Positions 1-7,093 of a DNA stretch of 35,524 nucleotides are shown one piece after another. This DNA is from Nitriliruptorales bacterium (GTDB taxonomy: Bacteria; Actinomycetota; Nitriliruptoria; Euzebyales; Egibacteraceae). A program made the translations under genes and the position numbers. Location of the stretch: positions 1-35,524 of the forward strand of contig SLNF01000250.1 of assembly GCA_007133145.1 (NCBI GenBank). Direction: 5' to 3'. The notes under the pieces are model-generated. The model saw only the letters and a list, made by a program, of their open reading frames with translations. It had not been told where the DNA came from and made no database searches. Each line of letters starts with the position of its first letter. Position 1 is the stretch's first letter.

Positions 1-688
1 GCCGAGGTTGGACTGCATGACGTCGCCGGCGCCGGTGACGAGGGGGATGCCGGCCACGAGGCCGCAGGCCTCGGCCTGGCGCGGGCTGAGCTCGCCCACG
101 ACGTCCCAGGGCTTGTTCATCGTCGGGATGAGCTCGCGGGGGATCTTCAGCGCGTCGAGCTGACGGTCCGACCACTGCCGCTTGCGGGGGTCGACGCCGA
201 TGATCCAGCCCGAGGCGCGGCGGCCCAGTCGGTGAAGGCGTCCTCACCGCGGAGCTCGCCGAGTCGGCCGAGGAGGTAGTGCGCGTCGTGGACGACCGAC
301 GTGGCGCGGCCCATGTTCTCGGGCTCGTGGGCCAGGAGCCGCTTCATGAACATCGGCGGCATGTAGGCGCCGGGCTCGGCGTTGCCGGCCTCCTCGTACC
401 ACGGCTTGTCGACGAGGTGGGCGACCTCCTCTGCCTCCTTCTTCGCCCGGGTGTCGAGGAAGCAGATGTAGGGCCTCGTGGGATCCCAGTTCTCGTCGAT
501 GGGCACGAACCCGCAGACGATCCCGCTGCAGGAGATCCCGCGCACCTGTTGGCGGTCGATGCCGCTCGTCGTCACGCACTCCTTGATGCCGTCGACGACG
601 CATCGGGAGAACTGGTCGGGATCCATCTCCGCCCAGCCCGGCTTCGGGAAGTCGATCTTGTGCGGGCGGAATGCCTCGCCACGAGGGT
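1..688 (-). pseudogene. FGGY-family carbohydrate kinase, interrupted and frameshifted (partial)
   Basis: The minus strand encodes a central part of an FGGY sugar kinase (ATP-dependent sugar phosphorylation in the cytoplasm). Recognisable segments are FPKPGWAEMDPDQF, GISCSGIVCGFVPID, the FTDW segment and, near the window edge, TGAGDVMQSNLG, which matches the second-domain glycine/aspartate motif of the family. The N-terminal 20-30 residues, with the first phosphate-binding loop, are missing because the reading frame joins the 3' end of a group II intron at about position 688. A second lesion lies near 210-215: after FTDWAA the frame must change to continue as SGWIIGVDPRKRQW. The C-terminal part continues beyond base 1. 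It is therefore a pseudogene unless the frameshift is a sequencing error and the intron is spliced in trans, which is unlikely with its 5' half gone. Sugar specificity cannot be told. Confidence 0.8.
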
Positions 689-751
689 GTTGGGTCGGGG
701 ACGGGACGCCGTGCGGTCTTTCGACCGTCGGTCTTCCCGTCCCCGCCCGCC

Positions 752-787
752 GAACCGGACGTGCGCGTCTCACCGCGAATCCGGCTC
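752..787 (-). ncRNA. Domain V of the outer group II intron
   Basis: On the minus strand a 36-nt hairpin starts GAGCCGGA and ends CGTCCGGTTC, with a GTGAGA-type loop. This is the conserved catalytic domain V, with the AGC triad near the 5' side. It is followed at about 689-751 by a domain VI-like helix (GGGGACGGGA paired with TCCCGTCCCC) with an unpaired A at about 695 as candidate branch point, seven bases from the proposed 3' splice site at 689. The exon then continues in frame with the kinase (PRGEAFRPHK). Confidence 0.8.
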
Positions 788-805
788 TCCACAAGACCCG
801 AGTGC

Positions 806-1248
806 TCACGCGGCGTCCTCGAATGCCTGCGGCCACGGCGAGGGGACGTCGCTGCCCCGGTAGCGGTAGCGCACGGTGCGCACCGTGGTGGGGTTGAGCA
901 GTTCCACCTTGCCGTCCGTGGGGCACCAGCCTCCTGCGAGGTAGCGGTGGGCGGATCTGGCACAGGTCGCACGGGGATGTGTGGCCCGTAGCCAGCCGAT
1001 CGCCCGCCGCCGGGTGTAGGCGCGCAGGTACTCGAATGTGGCGTAGGACACCCCGTGTTTGAAGTACTTGGCCCACCCTCGCAGGATCGCGTTGAGGCGA
1101 TACAGCAGGGTGTCGTACGGCACGTGCGGTCCGAATCTGCTGCGCTGCCGCACCGTGTCCACGATCCGCAGCACGGACCGTTTCGAGGGGGAGGTGTCGA
1201 CGTAGCGCTTGCTGGTTCCCTTCTGGGTGTGACGCTGGATGCGCCAGC
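806..1248 (-). pseudogene. Outer intron reverse transcriptase/maturase, C-terminal piece
   Basis: This is the C-terminal segment of a group II intron-encoded protein, about 147 codons, starting in mid-gene with WRIQRHTQKG. It contains the maturase (domain X) signature around ILRGWAKYFKHGVSYATFEYLRAY and ends with the GGWCPTDGKVELLNP and VRYRYRG block typical of actinobacterial group II maturases without an HNH domain. It stops at 806, just upstream of the intron's domain V. The matching upstream piece lies at 3793-3936, on the other side of the nested intron. It has no start of its own and is a broken gene. The ORF track shows it fused to out-of-frame inner intron sequence (ORF 806..1918), which is an artefact. 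Confidence 0.82.
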
Positions 1249-1324
1249 GCCGGGTAGCCCCGGCGCATTGCTGCGCCGGGGCCCCCTCAGAACCGGACGT
1301 GCCCGCTTTCCAGGCATCCGGCTC
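1249..1324 (-). ncRNA. Domains V and VI of the inner group II intron
   Basis: Domain V is at 1290-1324: GAGCCGGATGCC, a TGGAAA loop region, then GGGCACGTCCGGTTC. Its outer helix is nearly identical to that of the outer intron. Domain VI is a strong helix made of GGCCCCGGCGCA and TGCGCCGGGGCT closed by a GCAA loop. A bulged A follows at 1255, and then CCC paired with GGG. The intron would end six bases after that A, at 1249, consistent with branching seven nucleotides from the splice site. Confidence 0.82.
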
Positions 1325-3158
1325 AAGCAAGCCGCGAGGGCGACGTGGGTTCTGCTGAAGCCGTTCGCTGGGCTGCTGCCTTGCTATGACGCCGCAGGCA
1401 GGCAGCGTGCACGAGTTGGTACAAGGACCGTCCGCTTGGCCGGCTGTCCGCCCGCTGGAGTTGTTGCTTGCGCAGCGTCCGACGGGCGGTGGTGAACCAT
1501 TGCTCCCACTCGCGTGGGGACTGCGGCTCTTGGTCGGCGTCGAGCAGCGCGTCCCCGCATGCTGGGCAGCGGCCGTCTTGAGCTGCAAGCAGCTTGACGG
1601 TGTGCTGATCCAGCGGTGGGGGCTTGCGTCGACGTCGCCGTTGGGCCCAGTACTCGGCCAGAGCCGGGTCGTCGGGGGACGCCCGTCCCTGAACGGGCAC
1701 GTGACGAACGATCCTGGTCCAGGAGAACTTGGTGAGATAGGCGCCGGTCGCCCGGTCGCCGAACACCCACCGGTCCTGCCTGGCGCGGTTGAACTTGTCG
1801 AAGTAGCGGGCCGCGACCCAGCCCCTCGTCTTGTTCGGGTGCGTGTGGCGCGCCCACCGATAGGTGAGGTGCCACACGTGGTGGTCCAGCCCCGCGAAGA
1901 TGCGGGAGGAGACCACACTCCGGTAGTAGGCCGACCAACCCCGAATGATGGGGTTCAGCCGTTCGATCACCGCTGTGGCGTTGGCCCCTCGCAGGGCCCG
2001 CACCTCGGCGGCGAGCCGTTTCCGGAACCGCTTCACCGACTCCTGGCTCGGTGTGATGAGCAGCTTGGCGCTGCCCCGCCGGTCGACGAAGCGGCGGATG
2101 CTGAACCCCAGGAACGAGAACCCGTCTTCGACGTGGACGACGTTCGTTTTGTCCTCGTTGAAGGAAAGGCCTCTGGGTGTCAGCCACGCCGCCAGCCGCT
2201 GCTTGACCTCTTCGGCCTGCTCACGGCTGTGACACATGGCCACGTAGTCGTCGGCGTACCTCACCAGCACAGGAGCACCACGCACCGTCTCAGCGTCGCT
2301 GCGGGCGCTGTTGCGGTAGCGGACCCCTGCGGCGTGTTCCATCCCGTGCAAGGCCACGTTCAACAGCAGGGGGCTGATCACGCCACCCTGAGGAGTGCCC
2401 TCCTCGGTCGGCGCGAACCGACCCTTGTCGATCACCCCCGCCTTCAACCACGCTCGGATCGCCGCTCTCGCGGGAAAGGCGCCCAGCTGGTCGACGAGAC
2501 GGTCGTGATCAAGGTGGTCGAACGCCCCGGCCAAGTCCGCGTCCAAGATCCAGCGACGCTGCGCGTCACCGCGCAGCGTCTTGAAGATGATCTCGATCGC
2601 GTCATGGCAGCCCCGACCAGGCCGAAACCCATAGGATCTCGGCTCGAACCGGGCCTCCCACTCGGGTTCCAGCGCCTGCTTCACGCGTGCTTGCTGCACG
2701 CGATCGACGATCACGGGAACCCCGAGCGGGCGCTGCTTGCCGTGTCCCTTCGGGATGAAGACCCGCTTGACGGGCAAGGCCTCGCCGGCCGGGGCATGGC
2801 GCTGCAACTGCTGCGCCAGCTCCGCCTGTTCTCGAGCGGTCAGCACGACCTGCCCGTCGATGCCTGCCGTCTTGCGGCCAGCGTTGCGCTGCGTGACCTG
2901 CCGCACGCTCAACAGCGTGTTGCTCCAGCTACGCAGCATCAGCTTCTGCAGATTGCGGACCCGCTTGAGGTCCCCATCCTGCGTCGCCTTGAAGATCCGT
3001 TGCCGCAGTCGCCGTACGCTGTCCTCTTGGGCGCGCCAGTCAATGGCCTCCCAGTCGAGGATCGCGTCCTCTGGTCCGTTCGCTTTGGCGGCTGCCACGG
3101 CCATCGCCGTTGCTGGTCCCGTCATCGCGTCCAACTTGTCCTTCGGTTCCGGCCCCAC
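1323..3158 (-). CDS. ltrA: Group II intron reverse transcriptase/maturase with C-terminal HNH-like zinc motif
   Basis: An intron-encoded multifunctional protein of 611 aa that would assist splicing and reverse transcribe the intron RNA at DNA targets. The RT palm motifs are present in order: KRVFIPKGHGKQRPLGVP (about 131-148), YGFRPGRGCHDAI (176-188), DADLAGAFDHLDHDRL (206-221), EGTPQGGVISPLL (253-265) and the catalytic YADD (301-304), followed by NEDKT and FLGFSIRRF. The maturase X domain follows near 395-490 (PIIRGWSAYY). The C-terminus has CPAC (531-534) and a late LVHAACLRRH (582-591), an HNH-nuclease-like zinc arrangement in which the usual central HH pair is not obvious. The GTG at 3158 gives the longest frame; ATG at 3125 is an alternative start. 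The stop lies in domain V. The frame is intact, so this intron may be active. Confidence 0.9.
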   Translation of the reverse strand: MGPEPKDKLDAMTGPATAMAVAAAKANGPEDAILDWEAIDWRAQEDSVRRLRQRIFKATQDGDLKRVRNLQKLMLRSWSNTLLSVRQVTQRNAGRKTAGIDGQVVLTAREQAELAQQLQRHAPAGEALPVKRVFIPKGHGKQRPLGVPVIVDRVQQARVKQALEPEWEARFEPRSYGFRPGRGCHDAIEIIFKTLRGDAQRRWILDADLAGAFDHLDHDRLVDQLGAFPARAAIRAWLKAGVIDKGRFAPTEEGTPQGGVISPLLLNVALHGMEHAAGVRYRNSARSDAETVRGAPVLVRYADDYVAMCHSREQAEEVKQRLAAWLTPRGLSFNEDKTNVVHVEDGFSFLGFSIRRFVDRRGSAKLLITPSQESVKRFRKRLAAEVRALRGANATAVIERLNPIIRGWSAYYRSVVSSRIFAGLDHHVWHLTYRWARHTHPNKTRGWVAARYFDKFNRARQDRWVFGDRATGAYLTKFSWTRIVRHVPVQGRASPDDPALAEYWAQRRRRRKPPPLDQHTVKLLAAQDGRCPACGDALLDADQEPQSPREWEQWFTTARRTLRKQQLQRADSRPSGRSLYQLVHAACLRRHSKAAAQRTASAEPTSPSRLA

Positions 3159-3792
3159 AGCAGCAGAGCGTCAAAGGCTCACCTGGTCCACGTCAGCTCC
3201 CTTTCGGGCCAGGCAACCGCCTGTATCCGGCCAGTTATGCGCGACGGCCGCTGGAGAGTGCGGCCTTGCGGTCCCGCTTTCCTGTCGCCTTTCGGCCACC
3301 GGCATTCGCTTGTTGGACCATCCTGCGCCCGCCGCGGGAGTTGGGCCTTCCTTACGGTCGGCTTACCGGGCTACGCCCGGACCCCGACGGGGTTTCCACG
3401 TTCCGCACGGTCGAGACCCGACCGGGGAGGGTGCTCTCTGTACCCCGGGGCGACGGTGTTCCCACGACCGGCTCCTAGTCACCGGCCGCCGCTGCCGCGT
3501 TCCAACGACCCGCCCTGCCCTCGGTGCTGCAACCCATCTCCGAGGGGTTCGATCACGAGGCATCAACGAGAATTCGCTTGCGCTCACCCGTCCGGTCTTC
3601 CCCTGGCCTGTAGCCCCCGGATGGAACGGGCGCCCTTGGGCTTTTCCCCCGATGCTTCGAACCCCGCCGTTACCAGCGACGCACGTCAGGGTGGGGACAG
3701 ATCTACGAACACTCATCCGGAGTCCGCTGTCCTCTACATGCCTGACCCTCCAATCAGCGAACCCACTCGTACCGTGCGACCTCGTGTCGCAA

Positions 3793-3936
3793 CGAGGAAG
3801 TCGAACCCCTCGTCGATGTGCACGACGCTGGTCTTGGCCTCCGACAGCCGCAGACCGATCGGCGCCAGGACCTCGGCGAGTTCGTTGCGTAGCTCGCAGG
3901 CGTCGGCCTTGCTGAGGCCCTGGGCGTGACCGCCCG
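3793..3936 (-). pseudogene. Outer intron reverse transcriptase, internal piece
   Basis: About 48 codons of a group II intron reverse transcriptase. They include LAEVLAPIGLRLSEAKTSVV and HIDEGFDFL, the segment that normally follows the YADD motif by 20-30 residues. The YADD motif and everything before it are absent. Upstream the sequence is the 3' end of a dehydrogenase pseudogene whose stop codon is at 3937-3939, so the truncation point lies within a few bases of that stop. The piece ends at 3793, where the nested intron begins. The same frame reads a short way into the nested intron and stops near 3734. Confidence 0.78.
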
Positions 3937-4645
3937 TCAGGACGCGACGTCGCCGACGTCGATGACGTCGCCGGTCGTGATCGACGGGTGGTCGAGCGTG
4001 GCCGCCCCCGCGCTCGCCGCGGCCGCGGGGTCGTTGAGTGCCCGGGTCTCCTTGAGCGTGACGCAGGCGTCGCGGTCGGGGAAGTCGCGGGGGTCGTGCT
4101 CGCGCAGGCTCGCCTGCATCGCCGTGTCGACCTTGCCCGGCGCCACCGAGTAGACCATCACCGGCTCCACGCCGGTCTCCTCGGCGCGGTGGCGCTGCTC
4201 GCACCCGGCGACGCGGGCAAACTGGTCGAGCCCCGCCTTCGCCGCGCAGGACACCCCCAACCGCGGTAGGGGTTCGCTGCGGCGCCCGAGGAGATGTTCG
4301 CGACGACGCGGCGGCACGTCGCCCCCCGGTGTGGCGCAGGACGAGTGAGGTCAGCCGCATCGGGGCCACGAGGTCGACCATGACGTGCAACGTCGTCGCC
4401 TCGGGGGCGAGGTGCTCGACCGCCGCGACGGGGTCGAGGAGGCCGGCGTTGTTGACGAGGGAGAGCCCCTCGGCGTCGGCGAGGTCGACCTGCGCGAAGA
4501 GGTCGTCCATCAAGCCCTCGAGGGCGTCGAGGCGCGCGAGCTCGAAGGGGACGTCGACGACGTGCGCGGCACCGGAGCCGAGCCCGCGCGTGTCGGTCCC
4601 CCCGGTCGCGTGCGGTGCGCTGGGCGCGGCGGCGTGCTCCGCCAT
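3937..4645 (-). pseudogene. Short-chain dehydrogenase/reductase pseudogene
   Basis: Remnant of an NAD(P)-dependent SDR oxidoreductase. The N-terminal cofactor motif TGxxxGxG is missing, and the first open ATG is at 4645. Recognisable pieces are LSLVNNAGLLDPV (the NNAG motif), then RRVVANISSGAAANPYRGWG (catalytic Ser strand) in a second frame, and SCAAKAGLDQFAR (related to YxxxK but with Cys in place of the Tyr) in a third frame, ending at the stop at 3937. At least two frameshifts are needed, near 4325 and near 4260. Both lie in G-rich runs, so sequencing error is possible, but the missing N-terminus argues for a real pseudogene. The piecewise sequence recalls benzil reductase/sepiapterin reductase-like SDRs, which is a weak assignment. 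Confidence 0.7.
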
Positions 4646-4723
4646 CGCGGCGCGCAGCCTACGCGACGGTGGACGTCGCGGGCACTGGCTTGCGAGCCAG
4701 CCTCCCCGCGGCCGCGTCGCGGT

Positions 4724-4729
4724 TAGACT
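4724..4729 (+). promoter_or_regulatory. -10 box of tRNA-Val
   Basis: TAGACT matches the actinobacterial TANNNT -10 consensus and ends 8 nt before the mature 5' end of the tRNA, so transcription would start essentially at the gene. No convincing -35 hexamer is seen 16-18 bp upstream. Confidence 0.4.
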
Positions 4730-4737
4730 CCGACGCG

Positions 4738-4811
4738 GGGCGCTTAGCTCAGGTGGCGAGAGCGCGTGCCTTACAAGCACGAGGTCGCAGGTTCGAGCCC
4801 TGCAGCGCCCA
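4738..4811 (+). tRNA. tRNA-Val (anticodon UAC)
   Basis: A full cloverleaf can be drawn: acceptor stem GGGCGCT with AGCGCCC, D-arm AGCTCAGGTGGCGAGAGC, anticodon stem CGTGC/GCACG enclosing the loop CTTACAA (anticodon TAC, reading GUA valine codons), and T-arm GCAGG TTCGAGC CCTGC. The discriminator base is A at 4811, and CCA is not encoded. The gene looks intact although its left flank is decayed. No integrase or att repeat was found next to it. Confidence 0.95.
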
Positions 4812-5007
4812 CGGTGGGGGACGCCGACGTCTCCGTCCGGCCGTTCTCGCGCCCCCGAGCGACGTGGATGAAGTCGGCTCGGCGGGCTCGCGTGGTGCGG
4901 GTCGAGGGCAACACGCCGCGCACCGCACGGATGCGCACCATGGGTCACCACCGCCGGAGGCGACATCCGACAGCAGCGACTTCGCACATGCGGGTCTTCG
5001 CCGGTCG

Positions 5008-5691
5008 GTGACCGCCCGGACCTGGCGGTCGAACGCCACGGTCGTGTCCGCGAGGCGTCGGCACGACGAGCGACGAGGCCTCACCGACGCTCGATCCCGA
5101 TCGAACGGCGAACCCATCGAGCGCGAACGCCTGGCCACGCTGCTCGAACCTCGGCTCGACATCCCCATGGCCGTGCACGCCGTCGCGTGGGCAGGGTTGG
5201 TGGCCGACGAGCTGATCGCGCCACCCGACCAGCGCGAGGTGCTGGCCGTCGTCAGCACCGTCGTGTCTGCCCGCGGCCAGCTGCTGTCCGTGCTCGAGCG
5301 CGGACGTGAGGGCGCGCTCACCAGCCTCGGCGATGCCCTGTGGTGGTCGGCGAACCTGGGCCTCGCAGGCACCACCGTCGAGGAACCGGTGACGCCGACA
5401 GGCCGCCTGCCGGCCATCGCGCTCTCCGTCTACGCCCTCGTCATCTCCGCCTCCCTGGCCGGGACGATCGGCGCCTACTTCCTCGAAGCGCGGCGGGGCC
5501 GGCATCGCCGCCGCCTCCGACGTCCACGCCGACGTGCCCACCGCCGACACCCACCACCGATACCCCACCGCCGATACCCCACCGCCGACGCCCCACCGCC
5601 GATACCCCAACGCCGACCCCCCACCGGAGCGGGGGTCCGACGTCTCGAGGCGAATCCCATAGCCTTCGCCTTCCGGGGCGACGTGCCTTGA
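5008..5691 (+). CDS. Degenerate potassium-channel-like membrane protein
   Basis: The frame encodes a candidate membrane segment IPMAVHAVAWAGLVADELI, then LGDALWWSANLGLAGTTVEEPVTPTGR and a second hydrophobic segment AIALSVYALVISASLAGTIGAYFLEA. The order WWS - pore loop - PVTPxGR - C-terminal helix is that of the pore module of two-helix ion channels (Ion_trans_2 type), but the selectivity filter TVGYGD is replaced by LAGTTVEEP. Starts are uncertain: GTG at 5008 or 5044, or ATG at 5167. The N-terminal helices of related channels seem missing. The tail after about 5515 is Arg/Pro-rich and translated from a 14-bp tandem repeat, so the true C-terminus is doubtful. It may be a pseudogene. The 196 bp between it and the tRNA hold nothing recognised. 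Confidence 0.4.
   Translation: MTARTWRSNATVVSARRRHDERRGLTDARSRSNGEPIERERLATLLEPRLDIPMAVHAVAWAGLVADELIAPPDQREVLAVVSTVVSARGQLLSVLERGREGALTSLGDALWWSANLGLAGTTVEEPVTPTGRLPAIALSVYALVISASLAGTIGAYFLEARRGRHRRRLRRPRRRAHRRHPPPIPHRRYPTADAPPPIPQRRPPTGAGVRRLEANPIAFAFRGDVP
5537..5626 (+). repeat. 14-bp tandem repeat, about 6.5 copies
   Basis: The unit CCCACCGCCGATAC recurs with small changes from 5537 to 5626 (ACCACCGATAC, GACGC and GACCC variants; the first copy is 13 nt). Because 14 is not a multiple of three, successive copies are read in different frames in any overlapping ORF, and any change in copy number would alter the downstream frame. It has the form of a slipped-strand minisatellite. There are no spacers, so it is not a CRISPR. 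Confidence 0.85.
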
Positions 5692-5892
5692 CCGCTCCTC
5701 GACTTCGCCGGCCCGGGCACCGTGCGCTTCGCCGAGTGGGAGCAGGACAGCGGCGACGTTCGCCTCGAGCACGTCCTCGCCGACGCCTACCAGGCATGCG
5801 GCATCGTCGTCCGAGCCCGTGCCGCCCTCCAAGTGCGGGAGCTCGAGGCCCCCGCGGGGTGCCGTCCCAGGCGGGCGGAGGCGGCACGCCTC
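5692..5892. other. Short region with no convincing gene
   Basis: After the stop of the channel-like ORF the same frame stays open and could encode RFAEWEQDSGDVRLEHVLADAY from a GTG at 5722. There is no ribosome binding site, and this frame then runs antisense through the SGNH esterase gene. It may be a remnant of a decayed gene. Nothing else is seen here. Confidence 0.35.
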
Positions 5893-5929
5893 GCCCGGCG
5901 GGCCCCGGCTCCGCGGGGGCCCGCCGGGC
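5893..5929 (-). terminator. Strong hairpin terminator after the SGNH gene
   Basis: GCCCGGCGGGCCCC pairs perfectly with GGGGCCCGCCGGGC around a 9-nt loop and ends exactly at the stop codon of the minus-strand SGNH esterase gene. No T-tract follows, as is common for actinobacterial terminators. Being symmetrical, it could act on both strands. Confidence 0.65.
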
Positions 5930-7041
5930 TAGCCGTCGGGAGCCCACCGCTCCAGGACCGCCTCGGCGAGGAGCGTGTCGACGACGAGGCGGCCGCCGTC
6001 GGGGGTGAGGTGGATGCCGTCGTCGCGACGCATCCGGTCGACCCCGCCGTCGGGGCCCTCGAGGTAGGTCGCGTAGGACCCGTCGTCGGCGAGGAGCTCA
6101 CGGATCGGCAGATGCGTCGTGTCGGCGCGGGCTTCGGCCGCCTCGGCGTAGGCGGCGTCGAGCTCGGCCATCGCCGCGTCGAAGTCTGGGTCCTGCATCA
6201 CCGGCAGGCCGAGCCACAGCACCTCGGCGCCCTCGCCGGTCAGCGCGTCGAGGAGGTCGTCGACGCGGCGGCGGTACTCCTCGACCCAGCCGTCGTCGCG
6301 GCGGAGGATGACCTCGTCGCCGCGCATGTCCTGGTCATCGTTGCCGCCGAGCATGACGACGACGACGTCGGGGTCCTCCGCGGCGACGGTGGCCTCGGCA
6401 TGCGCCGGCCAGTCGAAGTAGTCGGGTCGGGCCAGACCGGTCGAGTACTGCGGCTCGGCGGTGACCTCCGCGGGCAGCCGCCCCTCCAGCGCCGAGGACA
6501 GCGGCGCGGCGAGCGGCTCGACGAGCGAGTCGCCGGCGACCCACACCGTGAGCGGGTCCTCCTCGCTCGGGGCACGCCGTGGGGTGGTCGCCTCCGCCTC
6601 CTCCGCGCCGTCGGTGCCGCCCCCGTCGTTGGCGTCGGCGTCGTCGTCGGTCGTGGCCGCCTCGGCGTGGTCGCCGCCCGCCGCCCGCTCGTCGATCCGC
6701 CCGCCGGGGGCGGCCGGCTCGCGGACCGTCGGTCGGAACCAGCCGCCGATGCCGTCGACGAGCCAGGCGTGCGCGCCGCCGAGCCCGGTCACCTCGGAGA
6801 GCGTCTCGACGGGCCCGACGACAGCGACGGCGACGCTGCGCTGCCAGCCGAAGGGCTGACGCTCGGCGGTGGCCGCGAGCGACGAGGCGTTCATGATCGC
6901 GCCGAGCAGCAGCGCGCCGAGGAGCACGGCGACGGTCTGCGCCGGGCTCAGCCGTCGCCGCGTGGCCGCTCGGTCAGCCTCGCCTGAACCGGTGGCGGCT
7001 CGCCGCGAGGACGCGTTGCGGGGCTCGGTGTCGGTGCTCAT
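5929..7041 (-). CDS. Membrane-anchored SGNH/GDSL hydrolase (DUF459-like)
   Basis: A 370-aa protein with a basic cytoplasmic N-terminus, one membrane segment (AQTVAVLLGALLLGAIM, about residues 34-50), an acidic low-complexity linker (about 115-165), and an SGNH hydrolase domain facing outward. Block I is VWVAGDSLVEPL (catalytic Ser in GDS). Later come VVVMLGGNDDQDM (block III Asn) and DGIHLTPDGG (Asp/His of the triad). It starts 52 bp after the MBOAT gene on the same strand. MBOAT/SGNH pairs usually move acyl (often acetyl) groups across the membrane and onto, or off, surface polysaccharide or envelope glycans. The acceptor here is unknown. A strong hairpin follows the stop. Confidence 0.85.
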   Translation of the reverse strand: MSTDTEPRNASSRRAATGSGEADRAATRRRLSPAQTVAVLLGALLLGAIMNASSLAATAERQPFGWQRSVAVAVVGPVETLSEVTGLGGAHAWLVDGIGGWFRPTVREPAAPGGRIDERAAGGDHAEAATTDDDADANDGGGTDGAEEAEATTPRRAPSEEDPLTVWVAGDSLVEPLAAPLSSALEGRLPAEVTAEPQYSTGLARPDYFDWPAHAEATVAAEDPDVVVVMLGGNDDQDMRGDEVILRRDDGWVEEYRRRVDDLLDALTGEGAEVLWLGLPVMQDPDFDAAMAELDAAYAEAAEARADTTHLPIRELLADDGSYATYLEGPDGGVDRMRRDDGIHLTPDGGRLVVDTLLAEAVLERWAPDG

Positions 7042-7093
7042 CGCACGTGCCAGGATCGCAGCGTGGCGCCGGAGTCTCCGGGGGTCCGGCCCA

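Larger units (their letters stand above)
1249..3792 (-). mobile_element. Inner (nested) group II intron, about 2.54 kb
   Basis: An apparently complete group II intron is inserted within the reverse transcriptase gene of the outer intron. The 5' end is placed at 3792 because TTGCGAC there forms a terminal helix with GTCGCAC 12-18 nt further on, and because the flanking RT frame is restored exactly. The 3' end is at 1249, seven nucleotides after the bulged A of domain VI (A at 1255). Domains I-III occupy about 3159-3792, the ORF lies in domain IV (1323-3158), and domains V and VI are at 1290-1324 and 1249-1289. The first nucleotide appears as T rather than the usual G. Boundaries rest on pairing and frame logic; no alignment was run. 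Confidence 0.8.
689..3936 (-). mobile_element. Outer group II intron remnant, 5'-truncated and carrying a nested intron
   Basis: This is the 3' part of a group II intron lying inside the kinase pseudogene. It keeps the end of its reverse transcriptase ORF (split into 3793-3936 and 806-1248), then domains V and VI, and ends at about 689. Domains I-III and the RT catalytic half are absent: the remaining RT sequence starts directly after the stop codon of a dehydrogenase pseudogene at 3937. A second group II intron (1249-3792) sits within the RT frame. Removing it joins the two RT pieces in frame as ...EGFDFLG/WRIQRHTQKG..., a standard sequence for such maturases. The outer element cannot move or self-splice alone because its 5' half is lost. 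Confidence 0.8.

Noticed and set aside
1386-3929. Plus-strand 847-aa ORF across the introns
   Set aside because: It is the antisense shadow of the intron reverse transcriptase. The minus-strand frame has all RT motifs, and the plus frame shows no domain.
4684-4699. Hairpin ACTGGCT-TGCG-AGCCAG upstream of tRNA-Val as a partial tRNA or att site
   Set aside because: It is only an isolated stem. No tRNA arms surround it and no matching repeat was seen elsewhere in the window.
5537-5626. Possible CRISPR array
   Set aside because: The repeats are directly adjacent 14-bp units with no spacers, and no cas genes are present.
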